A stretch of DNA of 64,000 bases. Source: Oreohelix idahoensis (Eukaryota > Mollusca > Gastropoda > Stylommatophora > Oreohelicidae). The stretch covers positions 42,501 through 106,500 of the forward strand of contig JAMPIV010008516.1 of assembly GCA_024509875.1 (NCBI GenBank), in the 5' to 3' direction. Below are positions 1 through 11,640 of this stretch, piece after piece; the stretch's first letter is position 1, and each line of letters opens with the position of its first letter. The position numbers and the translations under genes are program-made. The notes under the pieces were generated by a model. It did no database searches and was not told the origin of the DNA. It was given only the letters and a program-made list of their open reading frames with translations.

Positions 1-486
1 AAATAAGAATACAAAAAGCAAGAGGAGCTTTCATTGCTTTGGGAAACATATGGAGAACAAGAGAAATCAAGTCCAACACGAAAATCTTCAACTCAAATGT
101 CAAGTCAGTCCTATTGTATGGCTCTGAGACATGGAGAGCAACAAAAAACAACAACCAAAAAGCTACAGCCTTTATATAACAAAAGTCACAAATATGGAAT
201 TGATGACAAGAACGAGACAAGTGCCAGTGGAACAGAGTTGAGAAAAAGACGCTGGCGATGGATAGGACACACATTGAGGAAACCTGTTGATAGCATTACA
301 AGGCAGTCCTTGTTCTGGAATCCACAGGGAAATAGAGGCAGAAGTAGACCAAAAAACACATGGAGAAGAGAACTGGATACAGAGGTGAAAATGATGAGGA
401 AAACGTCAAAAGAACTTGAGCGGATGGCACAGGACAGGAAGACTTGGCATGTGTTTGTTGAAGGCCTATGCTCCTTGGGGAGCTAA
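1..486 (+). pseudogene. LINE reverse transcriptase C-terminal fragment (copy 1)
   Basis: The open frame at 34-486 encodes the post-RT tail of a non-LTR retrotransposon. Its second half has the pattern RRWRWIGHTLRKP, NPQGNRGRSRP and a tail with AQDRKTWHVFVEGLC, typical of the C-terminus of RTE-like LINE proteins in invertebrates. The first part is read in a different frame from the neighbouring RT sequence, so there is a frameshift near base 170. RT catalytic motifs are absent because the fragment starts downstream of them, and the window edge also truncates it. It is a dead remnant, duplicated at 13670-14296. Confidence 0.8.
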
Positions 487-2054
487 AGGGTATTGATTGA
501 TAATGACAATACAAATATACACTGCCTACAAAACGGTTGCTGAATTCCAAGGCACGAAATCCGAAGTTTTAAATTGAGAGCAAAAAATGCGCAATATGCA
601 AGATGTGCTCAGCTGAGACGATAACCACAGTTTCAAGTAAGTACAGACTGAAGCTAACCACCAGATGCAATAAACAAGCGACAGAAGAACCGGTCTGCTG
701 ATCTGCACAATTCTCAGCACTATATTTAAGTGATCAGTACGGAACGCATAACGATAGTGGTTGGCTCTACACTAAGGAATTGAACCCTTGTCAAGCAAGG
801 GTAATATCTTTTTTGAAGTACATTCTGAAATGGCTGGCTGTGTCCCTGCCGACGAGGACTGAAAAAAAAACTTTTCGAAAGCTGAGAAGTTCACAGACAA
901 TAGAAGTCTGAGGCCTGCTTCAATTTGCCGAGCACTATAGTAACAACACTTGCTGTATAATGTAAATACACTATCTTCAACAAAAAGGTATTACCTCAAT
1001 TGCCCAGACCTAAAAAAAACAAAAACATCAGGGTAGATGACCGCACGGATATATCGAGCGAAACGTGAAAAATTGGCGGGTTTCTCAAGGAATGAATGAC
1101 ATTTCTGACATTAATACACTACCTGGAGCAAGATAACACAACACGTGACACTTAGTTGTACGACGAGATGAGACAAGTTCGTGGAGAGCTGAAGGGACAC
1201 TACACGTATTAACGGGATAATATGAAAGAAGAAAATACGTTACACCACATTCATAACCTGAGCACCAGCTGCGCTACAAAAACAGATATTATCTTTAGCA
1301 ATAGCACTCTCTTCAATGCAGCAACATCACCTGGATGAACAATACAAACGCTGTTTACATCAACACTTTCTGGAAATAGTTTACACTACATAAAATGCGT
1401 TCCTATATAACCGAGGGACACACATTTATGGTTGAAAGCGACGTACCGCGTGGAAAGGTGGCAAATATTTAGGAAAATAAAAGCATCAACAGCCTTTTCT
1501 ATCCCTTTTTGAAATATCAGGTAGAGCAGCCCTTTGTTACATTATTTCAAGTCGGCATAACTCTATCCCTAATTCTTAAATGGTGATAGTCGAAAGGGAC
1601 GTGCTGCGTGCATAGAACATCAACTACATAGAAAGGAATGTAATCCTGAGATAATTTCCAAGACAAATTGTCAACTTGTCCAGACTCTTTCTCTTTTTGG
1701 AGGACACAATTCTAAATTATTTTTTTCCCCCCAGAATACCTCACTCATTTGAACTGGGTAGATGGAATTAGTGTGAATGTATGCACTCACTTCATTTAAA
1801 AGAGATCCATCTTGACAGATTAGTTTTTTCTAGTTTGTTAATGTAAAATATATCGTAGACATACCTGGAAAATACATTATGGAAAACGTATCATCGATAT
1901 TCACACAATCTGAAAATTATTAAATTTTAAATATGAAACAATAATACGTTTTAAGTATCTTTGAGAAATACATTTTTTTGTTTGTTGAATAATTGGACTC
2001 ACCTTGAGCCCTGTTTAGTGTGGTTTACATTTGTGATTACACACTTTGAGTAAG
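487..2054. other. Noncoding stretch, copy 1
   Basis: No open frame with recognisable protein similarity. The sequence is AT-rich with short homopolymers. The equivalent stretch in copy 2 is 14297-15864. I see no gene, RNA gene or clear repeat here. Confidence 0.5.
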
Positions 2055-2172
2055 GGGTCGGAGTGGTTAAGAGGTATGGCGTCCGCCTCGAATTCTAGAG
2101 GTACCAGGTTCGATTCCCAGCAGAGGGAATATTATTTATGGACATTTTTTTCCCGGAACCAGTGGTCCTAAT

Positions 2173-3382
2173 CAGTGTTGCCACAGCTGGGTATTTTTTA
2201 CTGGATTTGGGTTTTTTGGCTTCCGTTTGGGTATCTGGGTTTTTTTTTTTTCTTCCAAATCTTCATTAACCTGGGTATATTTCGTGCACTGAGCTTTATA
2301 CATTATATTTATATTATAATTAAATGAATAAGATTATGTGCTAAATATTTTTTATTCCACTTAAATTTAATTCTTGTTTTAAAACCACATCAATAACGTT
2401 GTTTTTTTTTAACTCGTTTACATCAACTATCTATTTCCTGTTATTATGTTAATGGCTGTCATCTACAATACTCAGTCATTTTTGCGATGTGTTTTAAAAT
2501 ATTCTTTTTAAATTTTAGACTTAAGTGATGATGAAGGTTGGCAGTCGTTGTGCGATTCTGTGACAGAGAAACAAGAAAAGTAAATAATTCACTGTTAGAC
2601 CTCATTGAGGTGGAGGATGGGACTGGTCCTAGCATGTTTACAGCTGTTAAGAAATTGTTGAGCACGCATGCAATCCCGCTTAGTAACGTCATTGGTTTTG
2701 CTGCAGACAACTGTGCCACTATGATGGGGATTGAAGTGGTTTACAGGCACAGCTGAAGAAAGAGATTCCACATGTCTTTTTTCTCGGCTGTGTTTGTCAT
2801 TCATTTGCACTTTGTGCAAATGCTACCAGCAACCACATACCATCTTGGCTTGAAATTTTCATAAAGAATGTGTGCTTCAATTTTTCGCGTAGTAGTAAAA
2901 GAAATCTCCAGTTCCAGTTAATACAAGATGTAGTTCAGGCCCAGAAACATAAAGTGTTGAAGCTGTGTGAAACACGCTTGCTGTCCCGTGAAGCAGACAT
3001 TGAGAGGATCCTTGACAAGTGACAATTTTCAACAGTAACAAGTTACAACTAACATTTTATATTAGATTTGAGGAACATTTTGTTAATGTAACTACTGTAA
3101 GTATGTTACTGTTAAAATATCTCATTTTCAAGAGTTCATATATTGGGATGTTAATAAAATAATTTTTGTATAATTGTGAATTTTTAGTAATAAAAAATAA
3201 AATAAAAATGAAGAAATAAATAAAAATTGGTAGCACACCGCTTATTTGTGCTAAAGTTGCACTAAAAGATTGTGTATGCATCGTCTATCCTGTGTATTTG
3301 AGGCATAAAATAATCTGGGTATTTCTGGGTTTTTAAAAGAAGAAAATCTGGATTTATTTCTAGAACTTGAGTGGCAACCTTG
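2173..3382 (+). mobile_element. hAT DNA transposon, degenerate, with perfect 8-bp TSD (copy 1)
   Basis: The left end CAGTGTTGCCAC and the inverted right end (reading CAAGGTTGCCAC on the minus strand) match at 10 of 12 positions and start with CA, as hAT termini do. The element is flanked by the perfect 8-bp direct repeat GTCCTAAT at 2165-2172 and 3383-3390, the length expected for hAT transposition. Inside is a broken transposase fragment (2530-3022). At 1.2 kb it is too short to be autonomous. Confidence 0.88.
2530..3022 (+). pseudogene. hAT-type transposase fragment (copy 1)
   Basis: Conceptual translation gives VRFCDRETRKVNN, then VIGFAADNCATMMG, which contains the Asp-containing block of the hAT RNase H-like fold. 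After a frameshift near 2730 it continues with a CVCHSFALC block and HKVLKLCETRLLSRE. These are characteristic of the ZBED/SCAND3-like hAT transposase family of animals. The N-terminal DNA-binding BED finger and the C-terminal dimerisation domain are missing. It cannot encode an active enzyme. Confidence 0.82.
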
Positions 3383-3615
3383 GTCCTAATGATGTTATAC
3401 TCCCTCCTGGTCTCATGGTTAGTGATATCGGATGTCTAGCCTTCTCTGATAAGGGCGAAAAAATAGGAGGTTCCGTGTGCAAGTTGCACACGTTAAAAAT
3501 CCCATGGCAGTTGGAAATCGTAAAGAGTAGGCCATAAGGCCGCTGCCCTGGTGTGACGAAATGGACGACTTCTTCACGATCTCGGTTTCACTCCGACAGG
3601 ATCAGAGACATATTT

Positions 3616-4784
3616 TGTACTGATTTTTATTTGTGTACTTTCAAAAGTACCCAATTACTTCTTATTATCGGCTAAGGAGCAAGTAATTTGTATGTTCAAA
3701 CATTTGTGACACTCCTTGCAGATAATGTTTATCCCAGCCTGCGAGAAGCAACTAGATAAGATGAGCGCCTGCGTGTTTAGATTAAACCGCTGATAAGCGA
3801 CTCGTTTGTTAACAAGCTGGGCAAACTCGGATTATTTGCGTACTCATACGACAAATAACGAGATTACTGTCTGTGTGAAACATGTGGGCAGACAAGTGTG
3901 ACATAATCGCTTCCAGGCCGACGTTATGACAAAATTATTTTCTAATGAAGTAATAAGTATTACAGCTTACCCATGTTGTCATGTGTGTCTACCGATCAGC
4001 CTGTGAGAGTGTATGCAAGGCATCAGATGTCCATATATGATAATACGTGACCTTTGCAAGCACGCACCTTATTTCACGTGGGACTATTTTGAAAATATCA
4101 CACCCCATCTGCGTGATTTGAAGTTATTGGATCTTTCGGATTAGATTCATTACAACAATGCGTGGGAAGATAGGAATATAGTCTGACCATTTCGCAGTTT
4201 TATTTCACTGTGAATTTCACGCTCGCCAAGACAACATCAGACCTCGCCAGAGTGAAGACTATAGATTCATAATTCCTTTTTTTTAACAGGACCTTTTATT
4301 GGAAAACCAAATAAGACTTACAAAGCACAGGAAATCTGTACAATATAATAAGGAAACTGAAGAAAGACACGGAGTCAGAGGGAATCGAAGTTAAAATTAA
4401 CGACACCCCAGACGCGTGTAAGAGGCCGATTCAAGTCTCTTTTATTCATCTGAGCAAAACGTCTGTGAGTCAGGATTGGCGTAAGTTGGGATTTACATTT
4501 CGTATTTTATTACTAACATGTGAACTAACATATATATGTATATATTACCATGTGAAGTTTAATGTGTGAAACTCGCTATTGGATGTCAAAGTCATTTGAG
4601 GCTGGCAACCTCAGCGTATAGAATGATGATTCATGAACCAACATTGCACGGGCTGGTGATTGCTTTATTGATAGTTTCGTAAAGAGAACTAAAAGCATAA
4701 AGTAGTCCCATGTTCCCTATGGAGCAGGGAGGTAAAGATGAAAGAAATGATGTACATTCTAAGTATAATACTTATATTTTCAAA
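3616..4784. other. Noncoding stretch, copy 1
   Basis: No supported gene or element. Corresponds to about 17425-18594 in copy 2. Confidence 0.45.
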
Positions 4785-5065
4785 GCAGTGTAAATGTCCC
4801 TATAAACATAGTCACTTTAATTAAAATTAATGTAAGTTTTCAAGATTTAAACCAGTGTAAATGTCTATGTGAAAATATTCATTTTAAAGTAATGGAAGTT
4901 TCAAACTTTTCAATCAGTGTAAAACATAAATTAAAACATATTCAATTTATATTGTGAACACTTTTCAATCAGTGGAGATGTATATGTAAACAGACTCTAT
5001 CTGTATTATTAACCTTTTCATTTAAATATAAAGTAACTGTGAAAGCTATTCTATTTAAATGTAAA
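4785..5065. repeat. Degenerate AT-rich tandem repeat (copy 1)
   Basis: Four or five diverged units of roughly 60-70 bp share the core CAGTGTAAATGT or CAATCAGTG followed by AT-rich filler. Units differ too much for a precise consensus by eye. Duplicated at about 18595-18875. Confidence 0.5.
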
Positions 5066-5704
5066 GAAATATTAAATTTAATTATCATCGAGGGTAAAGT
5101 CTGAGTAATTGGGATGGTGGTATGGGAAGATAGGAACCCATGACTATGGGGTAGAAAACGCCATACTCAGAAGAGCGTTTCGTTCCATTCTATTACCATA
5201 GTTATTGGTGGTACCAGCAGAAAGTATTATCTCTGGAACAAGAAGGGAACCGTGGCCTAAGCTTTAAGACGAAGGACCCACGTGGTAGACTCTCCTTGAC
5301 GTTTCTGGGAAACAAGCTACCCCCGGTAACCTTGATCAGAGACGAGCGCGAGCAGAGTGAAAAGAACCAACCCATAAGAAGGAGCAGAATCGTCATTGGC
5401 AGCTAATTTCAAATATACGCTGCCATTTGAACTTCTAGTAACATCTCACATTCCCTAAAGACTATGATGATAACTTTTCTTGATCAAATAACTATTCAAA
5501 TTATTTTCCAACTGTTAAAACCTAAAGTGATTATTAAATTTTGTTATTTGTAATGTTACAAATTTAACTTCGATTTAATCATTTTAAAGTTACTGCATGT
5601 TTGTCTCAGTCAAATTACTACACACACTCTAAACAGAGCTATACTAGAATAATAGAATTCCACTGAGTAAATCAGGGATGGGGGCTTAAACGAGCTGAAC
5701 TTAA

Positions 5705-5842
5705 CTCTTTCACTCCGGAACAACGCTTAGAGCGTTGGTCAGATTTGACATCTGTGCCAAAACAACTCTCTGAGCGTTGTTTTTAGTCTATCACGAATTA
5801 AAATTACTGCACAGGGTGGAAAATAATTGAGGAGTCAAAGAG
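5705..5842. mobile_element. piggyBac-type MITE (copy 1)
   Basis: A 138-bp element with inverted ends CTCTTTCACTCC and GGAGTCAAAGAG (11 of 12 paired), flanked on both sides by TTAA (5701-5704 and 5843-5846). TTAA duplication with CYCTTT-type ends is the hallmark of piggyBac elements. No coding capacity. An internal imperfect palindrome around AACGC...GCGTT is also visible. Confidence 0.8.
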
Positions 5843-5847
5843 TTAAG

Positions 5848-6537
5848 AAGTGCTTAAATCCTTCACAAAAGCGTCGGCAAAATTACAGAGTTAACATACT
5901 CAGCCAAAGCAATATTGTTCTCGCTTATTCTGAATATTTTGTGAAGACTCCCTTTGTAATAGAAGTGTCATCGTCCTTTTATCTACATCTCTGCCAAGAG
6001 TAATCTTGTGCCAAGGTAGATACCTTTGAAACCCATATTAGATACTCTTCAGTTTTGGCCACTGTTGGACCACTACTGCAAAGCAGGGGAGGCAATACCG
6101 TCACACCTGGCAACATTTAAAAATTAGAAACCTACCCACCAAATATATTTATAGATTGTGTGATTCCTATGTACACACATTGGGATTCTCGCCGGTGCTA
6201 CGAAGTTAATGCACTGTGCTGAGATCCTCTTTGTGTGATCTAAGGAAGGAGATCTGAGCACTGATGGAGTTGTCCGTGTGCAATGAAGAAAGTCCTTAAA
6301 ATCAAACCAAACCAAACACTGAGTAATCACACAGTCTTCTGGTTGACGGGAATAACAGACTATTCCATCATGGGTACCTTTAGTTATCAATCTCCTAATC
6401 TGTCTACATGTTATTTCAGATTTCTGATTTGCATCCATGTTCCATTGAATCCACTTTCACTGTTTATTACTATGGAGCCAGTCAATGGCTTATCGCATTC
6501 GCCTCCTTTCATATGTAATAATTGATTGACCTTGTTG
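5848..6537. other. Noncoding stretch, copy 1
   Basis: Open frames of about 100 codons occur on both strands at 6124-6525 but show no protein-family similarity and overlap each other. I do not call them genes. No repeat recognised. Confidence 0.45.
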
Positions 6538-6549
6538 CCTCATATATCA

Positions 6550-6600
6550 CCTCTACACCTCACGGTAGAAGGGGAACGACTAAGTAAGTAAGTAAGTAAG
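6550..6600 (+). mobile_element. 51-bp extreme 5'-truncated LINE insertion with 12-bp TSD (copy 1)
   Basis: The 51 bases are the last bases of the LINE family seen in full at 37484-39740, ending in its (AAGT)n tail. They are flanked by a perfect direct repeat CCTCATATATCA at 6538-6549 and 6601-6612, proving a real target-primed insertion and not a random match. It is shared with copy 2 at 20358-20408. Confidence 0.9.
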
Positions 6601-6796
6601 CCTCATATATCATCCCAAGACTGTTGTTGCTGTTTCATTTTTAAATATTCATGTATTCATGAATCTATCCATTCCACATTTTATCATCTCAAGTTACTCA
6701 AGATCTTCTTCATATAGTTATGGCATTACATCTGATAAATAAATTTTTATATTCCGCGCTTGTAGAATAGCACGAAATGCGAAACCAAAAGGCTCC

Positions 6797-7422
6797 TTAC
6801 TTACTTACTTAGTCGTTCCTCTTCTACCGTGAGGTGTAGAGATTTGAAAGAGAGAGCGCCATACTATCCTATCGGCTGTCTTCCTCCTGACCTGGTTCCA
6901 TTCTAGTTCTCGGTCCTTCAGAGATTGTTTAATGTTTTCCTCCCAGCGGACTCTGGGTCGTCCCGGAAATCTGGATCCCTTGCTCTTAGTTTCCCATGCT
7001 TGTCATGGTAGCCGATCTTCTCCCATTTTGCAGACATGGCCAAACAATCGTAGCTGGGACTATTCTACTTCGGTCTGCAGGGGCTGGGTTTTTAGGCCTT
7101 GACGTATCGTCTGGTTGCGGACCATGTCTCTTCTTGTTATATCAGCCCCCTTCCTCAGATACCTCATTTCTGAGGTTTGGATCTGGCTTTTGTGGGTTGT
7201 AGTCATTGCCCATGACTCGCATCCATACGTCAAGACTGGGACATAGGTGGAACGGTATACAGCCATCTTCGTCTTCTTGCCAGCCTCTCTTTTGCTGAAG
7301 AATCCTCAATTTATGGCCTGAAAAAGTCTCCCAGCTGCTGCTCTTCGGGTAGCCAAATCAGTTTTGATGCCTCCCTTCCAGTTTATGACAGCTCCTAGGT
7401 GTTTAAAGTGGTTGACCTGCTC
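6797..7422 (-). mobile_element. 5'-truncated LINE fragment, (AAGT)n family (copy 1)
   Basis: Minus-strand 3' end of the same LINE as 37484-39740. It starts in TTACTTACTTAC (tail on the minus strand) and includes a coding remnant at 7060-7266 with AVYRSTYVPVLTYGCESWA and SQIQTSEMRYLRK, the region after the RT domain. The flanks ACCAAAAGGCTCC (6784-6796) and ACCAATAGGCTCT (7423-7435) are a 13-bp target duplication with two mismatches, suggesting an older insertion. Confidence 0.88.
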
Positions 7423-7435
7423 ACCAATAGGCTCT

Positions 7436-8213
7436 AACGTACTTTAATAGTTTTTTTTTTAAATTTTAAACGTCGACTGATCATATCTTAGCAACGAGAA
7501 TAAAAATGCACTTATTAACTCAGGTGAGTAAGCTAATTGCGAAACTCTTTTTCTAAATGTAGTCACGATTGTCAGTCTCTGGAACCCCTAAACAGTTTTT
7601 CCTTGTTCTCTGATCTCTTTGTCTTTATCGGTGGCCAGTCAAGTTACTGACCGCGGGCTAGAGTAGTGTTTTGTGGTATGTGCTAGTTCTATCCAATCAG
7701 CCTCCTAAGGGATTCGTTCAAGGGCTGCACCATCTCTTAAGCGCTTTCTATGCCGCCTCCACTTCCATGCATCTATGTGTAAGTTGCAGTATAACTGCGA
7801 GCATTACTTTAACACACTCCGCACGTCTTAGTCGCTATTGTCGTGAAAGACTGCGTTAGCCTCAACTTGTTGGCGTACTGGTATGTTCTGCGATTGTCAT
7901 AATACTTCAGACTTTTCAATCTTCGCTGAGAGCATCATTAAATGTATTAACTATAATTAACGATCATGTGATAATTTGCTAATGCACCTGTTGTGAGTGT
8001 TCATATTCTTGTTGAGAATAACCAAGATTAACGTATCAACACCAACTTGAATATACAAGCGATCGTGCGCTCTGGGAGTACCTGTCCTCCACCATCTCTT
8101 AAAGTTACCTGCCGCCGTTCTCTTGGTGTATGTTTTCATACAAGATATGGTAGCTTAGTTACCCCAAGACGTTTCACGTGTGATAATGTTTCATGTCTTT
8201 ATTCTATGTTGTG
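7436..8213. other. Noncoding stretch, copy 1
   Basis: No gene recognised; short open frames lack family similarity and overlap on opposite strands. Confidence 0.4.
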
Positions 8214-8530
8214 GAGCCGCGATAGCACAGTGGTTAGTGAACTGGCTTCCTAGGGTGGTCCATGGTTCGATCCCCAGCTGAGGTGGTATTTTCTTAGACC
8301 GCAAACGGCTCCGGGGTCGACCCAGCTTCATGAATTGGGTACCAGAGCAACTCTGGGAAGGTTAAGGTGGCCATGATGCTGACCACATCACCCCTAGTGT
8401 GCCGATGGTCAAGAAAATGTGGGCCTAACACCATATTCCTAGTATGCGTCGATGGGCGTGTAACAGGATCCCTTACCTTATTCTGTGTTGTATTAATTCT
8501 AACCTCTGTCAGAATCTGTGGAAGCGGTCT
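8214..8530 (+). mobile_element. Second tRNA-derived SINE (copy 1)
   Basis: The A box TAGCACAGTGG (8223-8233) matches the pol III consensus closely, and the B box is GGTTCGATCCC (8264-8274). The body follows the pattern of lophotrochozoan SINEs: GTCGACCCAGC, GGGTACC, GGGAAGGTTAAGGTGGCC, GCTGACCACATCACCC. The ends do not pair as a tRNA acceptor stem. The 3' boundary is approximate; a poly-C run follows at about 8567-8580. Confidence 0.68.
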
Positions 8531-8847
8531 ATTTCTTTGATCTAATATCTGCATGTTCAACTCTCCCCCCCCCCCCCCCCATGTCATGCCCCAGGAAACA
8601 AAGAAAGAATAAGGCTACTGCTACCTTAGGCATGTCGTAGAGGGCGACTAATACGAGATTGTGCATCGGGCTGGCAATCTCATCACGTAAAACAATTAGC
8701 TACAGAAGTTACCGCTGCAAAAGCATATGAATGAATTGGTGCAGGCAATAGTGGTTTCATGCTCCATAAGGAGCGAAAAGGGAAAAGACGAGGAAAGCAT
8801 CCGACAAGATGAAATATGATGCAACTATTCAACATTCTAGAGCGAGT

Positions 8848-8935
8848 AGTAGCAGTAGTAGTAGCAGTAGTAGTAGTAGTAGTTGTAGTAGTAGTAGTAG
8901 TAGTAGCAGTAGTAGCAGTAGTAGTAGTAGTAGAC
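8848..8935. repeat. (AGT)n microsatellite (copy 1)
   Basis: Trinucleotide array with interspersed AGC units. Its length and interruptions differ from copy 2 (22652-22738). The poly-Thr open frame across it on the minus strand is an artefact. Confidence 0.95.
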
Positions 8936-9342
8936 GCACACAAAGAGACGTGTTAGGAAAGTGTCGTAAATTTGGATAGGTATTTAAGATAGATTTGGTC
9001 TCGTCTGAATAGAACTGAAAAAGATGGTAACTCAGTGAGAAATAAGGTATAAAAAATATATTTCACGAGTGAATAAGTTTAAGGGTAGAATATGTCACTG
9101 GATTGAGAAGATATTCTAGTCCAGCCTATCTTTACGACTGTAATTTGTTATCAGACAATCCTACTCTCCGTACATAAAACATATACGTTTAACCACTCAC
9201 ACACATCCACAGTTAAGTGACGACCAGACACACAAACGTGAAAACTATAGTAAATGGAGTATGGATATAGGCTGAGCTGACCAACACAAGTAATTCAGTT
9301 TTGTTAAGTTTATTATCATATAAACTACTCATAACATCAAAC

Positions 9343-9343
<1 letters not shown>

Positions 9344-9417
<74 letters not shown>
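9344..9417. repeat. (TA)n microsatellite at duplication breakpoint
   Basis: About 37 TA units. The homology between the duplicated copies ends here; copy 2 has only about 7 units at the equivalent place (23148-23162). Confidence 0.93.
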
Positions 9418-9423
<6 letters not shown>

Positions 9424-9479
9424 TTTTCTATGTGCGCGCAGCATTCTGTGATGTGAAAAGTCTTCATGAAAATATATTA

Positions 9480-9898
9480 CTTAGGCCATAATAACGCCTA
9501 AAAATTAGTTTTGGTGCATAGTTGTGTGTTATATTTGATAGTGGTGTTTTTGCTCTAGAAATAGTTGTGTATATTTGTGTTTTCATGCCTAATAGAGCAA
9601 ATATCGCGAGGGTTGTTTAAGTAGCGCAATTACTGCGCGCGCGGACTAAGTTGAGTGTTTAGGCTTAGCGGTCTATATAAAGCGTGTGATGGCCAGCAGC
9701 GGCTTTTCCTAGTATCAGCCCAGACGAGAGAGAAACGAAATTAGACACCAGAGTGTAGGCTAGATGCCTTGAGCACATTAGCAATCGGGCACATGCTGGG
9801 TGTTTTGTTTTGTTTGCTGGTTTGTTTGTTTGGTATTTGCTTTGTGTACTTGTAGTCACTGACAGGGTTGTAGAAATAAATACAGCCCCTGCCTGTGG
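9480..9898 (+). mobile_element. Possible small solo LTR with TATA box and poly(A) signal
   Basis: A TATA box TATATAA at 9674-9680 is followed about 200 bp downstream by AATAAA at 9875-9880, then CAGCCCCTGCCTG. This resembles the U3-R-U5 layout of an LTR on the plus strand. Exact ends and a target duplication were not found, and no partner copy is in the window. It could also be an unrelated promoter. Confidence 0.3.
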
Positions 9899-11640
9899 TA
9901 ATGTGGGATGATATAAATATTTATAGGGACTTAGTGTACTGACTGAGATCAGCTGTGAAGGTATCTGTATCTAATATGTGTAGTGTTTTACAGATAACCT
10001 TACTTACTGCCACATATTTATATCTCAGTCAGAATTATTCTGGAATATTGTGTTGGCAACGTTATATGTCTAGGGTTATGCAAATGATGAAGTGTAAGTC
10101 ACCACAACAACAAACAGATAAACAATTTAATTATTCCACCATACTTGACAATACTGTGACACTCACAAACAGTCAACACTCTAGAAGACTATCTTAAAAG
10201 ATTCAATGATAAATTTCAGATATATACAGATGTATTGATTTTTTCTACAATAGTGATCCTGATTCAACTACACCGTGAACCAGGCAATATTATAACATGT
10301 AATTACAAATATTATGTACACAGATATAAATGTGGTCTTTGCATTGACATACAATATTAGTAATCTATGTGTGTGAGTTGTGATGTGGTAATATGAGGTA
10401 ATACTGGTTTTGTTCTTCAAGATAGATTCTTATTAGACATCATGACTGCATGTGCTTGTGTATGTTTGGAACTAGTATTGGAGATGGTCTCAGTTCCGAA
10501 CATTAAAACAATTAATTGCCCCTCTTTAATTAAGTTAGTGTCATTTACGAGGGGTACATAGTGTTGAGCTCTTTTGGCCACAGTGGGCTTAACTTTCGTG
10601 ATGGCGGCAGGCAAAGACTCCTCTGCTAGACTTCTTCACTGGTTCTGAAGACACCTCACTGGTTACTACAGGGGCCAAAGAGTATGTTGTAGCCTCTGGA
10701 TTCAGAAAACGCTCAGACCAGGTGCGGCTTCAATAACTAGGACCACAGTCCCTGAAACAAGAAGGATGTACCTCCTACTTCAGAACTAATTTATACTATC
10801 TGGCTAGACTGAGCACAATACATCACAAACACAGAGTTCAGAGCTTTATTTTTACTGCTATCTTCTTCTGAAGCAGTTTACTCCAGTATTAACCTCCTTA
10901 ATGGTTACTACGCCTCTGCACTTTCAGCTATAAGTCCTTCCATATCATAAGGTAGGTGGCAGTGTACTATGTGGTAATTCCATGTAGTTTTACTTTTCTC
11001 CGACACCTTCTGTTCAGGTTGGAGCACTATATATATTATAGGCCTTACCTCTTGTTCGCTACTGAACTGCACACATATACAGACATAAATTATCAATGTA
11101 CATTCAATTTTCATTAAAAAGAGATCAAATATTTCAACCTACCACAATTTTTGGAAATAAACACAGATACGTTGACTAGCAATGAATGTAGGCACAAATA
11201 CTGGCACAAATTCCCATCTGCTTATGTTCCAGGCTTTTATTTAGCAAAAATATGAGCTGGCTTCAACGCACTGTTGCTTTATCAAGCTTATTTGAACTAG
11301 TGGTCTCGAACTAACGCTATCAATTAACTATATTAACAGACCTAACCAATCAGGCCATTTCTACCCAATCGTTTGAAAAAAAGTACTCTTACTTCCGTCT
11401 CCCTTGACAACAAAAGATAGCATTTATAGTCCGACTAATCGTGTTTAGCCTTACATATCATTCCATCCAATCAATTCAAATGTAACTTGTGGCCTATTTC
11501 CGTACAATGGTGGTTTAAAATTCTGCCACTGAGCGACTCCGAGTTTTTAGGTTGTCTGACACCCTCATTATTTTCTTTTGCCTATAATTTATTAATTCCT
11601 GGACTATTTGCGTAACACTTAACATATTCTGTGTCAGCAA
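9899..11640 (-). mobile_element. Diverged Gmr1-type solo LTR
   Basis: Collinear with the Gmr1-1 LTR (23182-25600) in the same orientation. Shared blocks include AGTGTACTGA, CAGCTGTGAAGGT, ATGTCTAGGGTTATGCAA, a GGTTACTACGCCTCTG versus GGCTACAACGCCTCTG block, and ACGTTGACTRGCA. Divergence is substantial. There is no internal region or second LTR beside it, so it is best read as an old solo LTR or LTR fragment of a related family. The right boundary is uncertain. Confidence 0.65.

Larger units (their letters stand above)
2055..3615 (+). mobile_element. tRNA-derived SINE interrupted by a hAT element (copy 1)
   Basis: A pol III type head carries an A box (TGGTTAAGAGG, 2064-2074) and a perfect B box (GGTTCGATTCC, 2107-2117). 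The head cannot fold as a tRNA because its ends do not pair. A body follows to 2172 and resumes at 3391 after the hAT insertion. It includes a stretch reading GTTAAAAATCCCATGGCAG, resembling the central part of invertebrate SINEs. The 3' end near 3615 is approximate. Because the hAT element lies inside it, the SINE is the older insertion. Confidence 0.6.
1..9417. repeat. Segmental duplication, copy 1 (left end outside window)
   Basis: Base 1 aligns with base 13810, and the match runs without a break to the (TA)n tract at 9344-9417. The offset drifts from 13809 to 13804 through small indels. Substitutions I noted by eye are about two to four per kb; the remaining differences are mainly homopolymer and microsatellite lengths. 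All the small elements listed below are present in both copies, with their target duplications, so they predate the duplication. The copy is cut by the window start, so its left breakpoint cannot be seen. Confidence 0.95.

Noticed and set aside
2055..2135. tRNA-Ser/Leu-like gene
   Set aside because: No closed cloverleaf and the sequence continues as a SINE; same in copy 2.
6124..6525. Overlapping 80-104 codon frames conserved in both duplicate copies
   Set aside because: Conservation is explained by the recent duplication; the frames are antisense to each other and have no recognisable domain.
8214..8290. tRNA gene with A and B boxes
   Set aside because: Acceptor ends do not pair and a SINE body follows; tRNA-derived SINE head.
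8683..8943. Poly-Thr protein on the minus strand
   Set aside because: Translation of the (AGT)n microsatellite.
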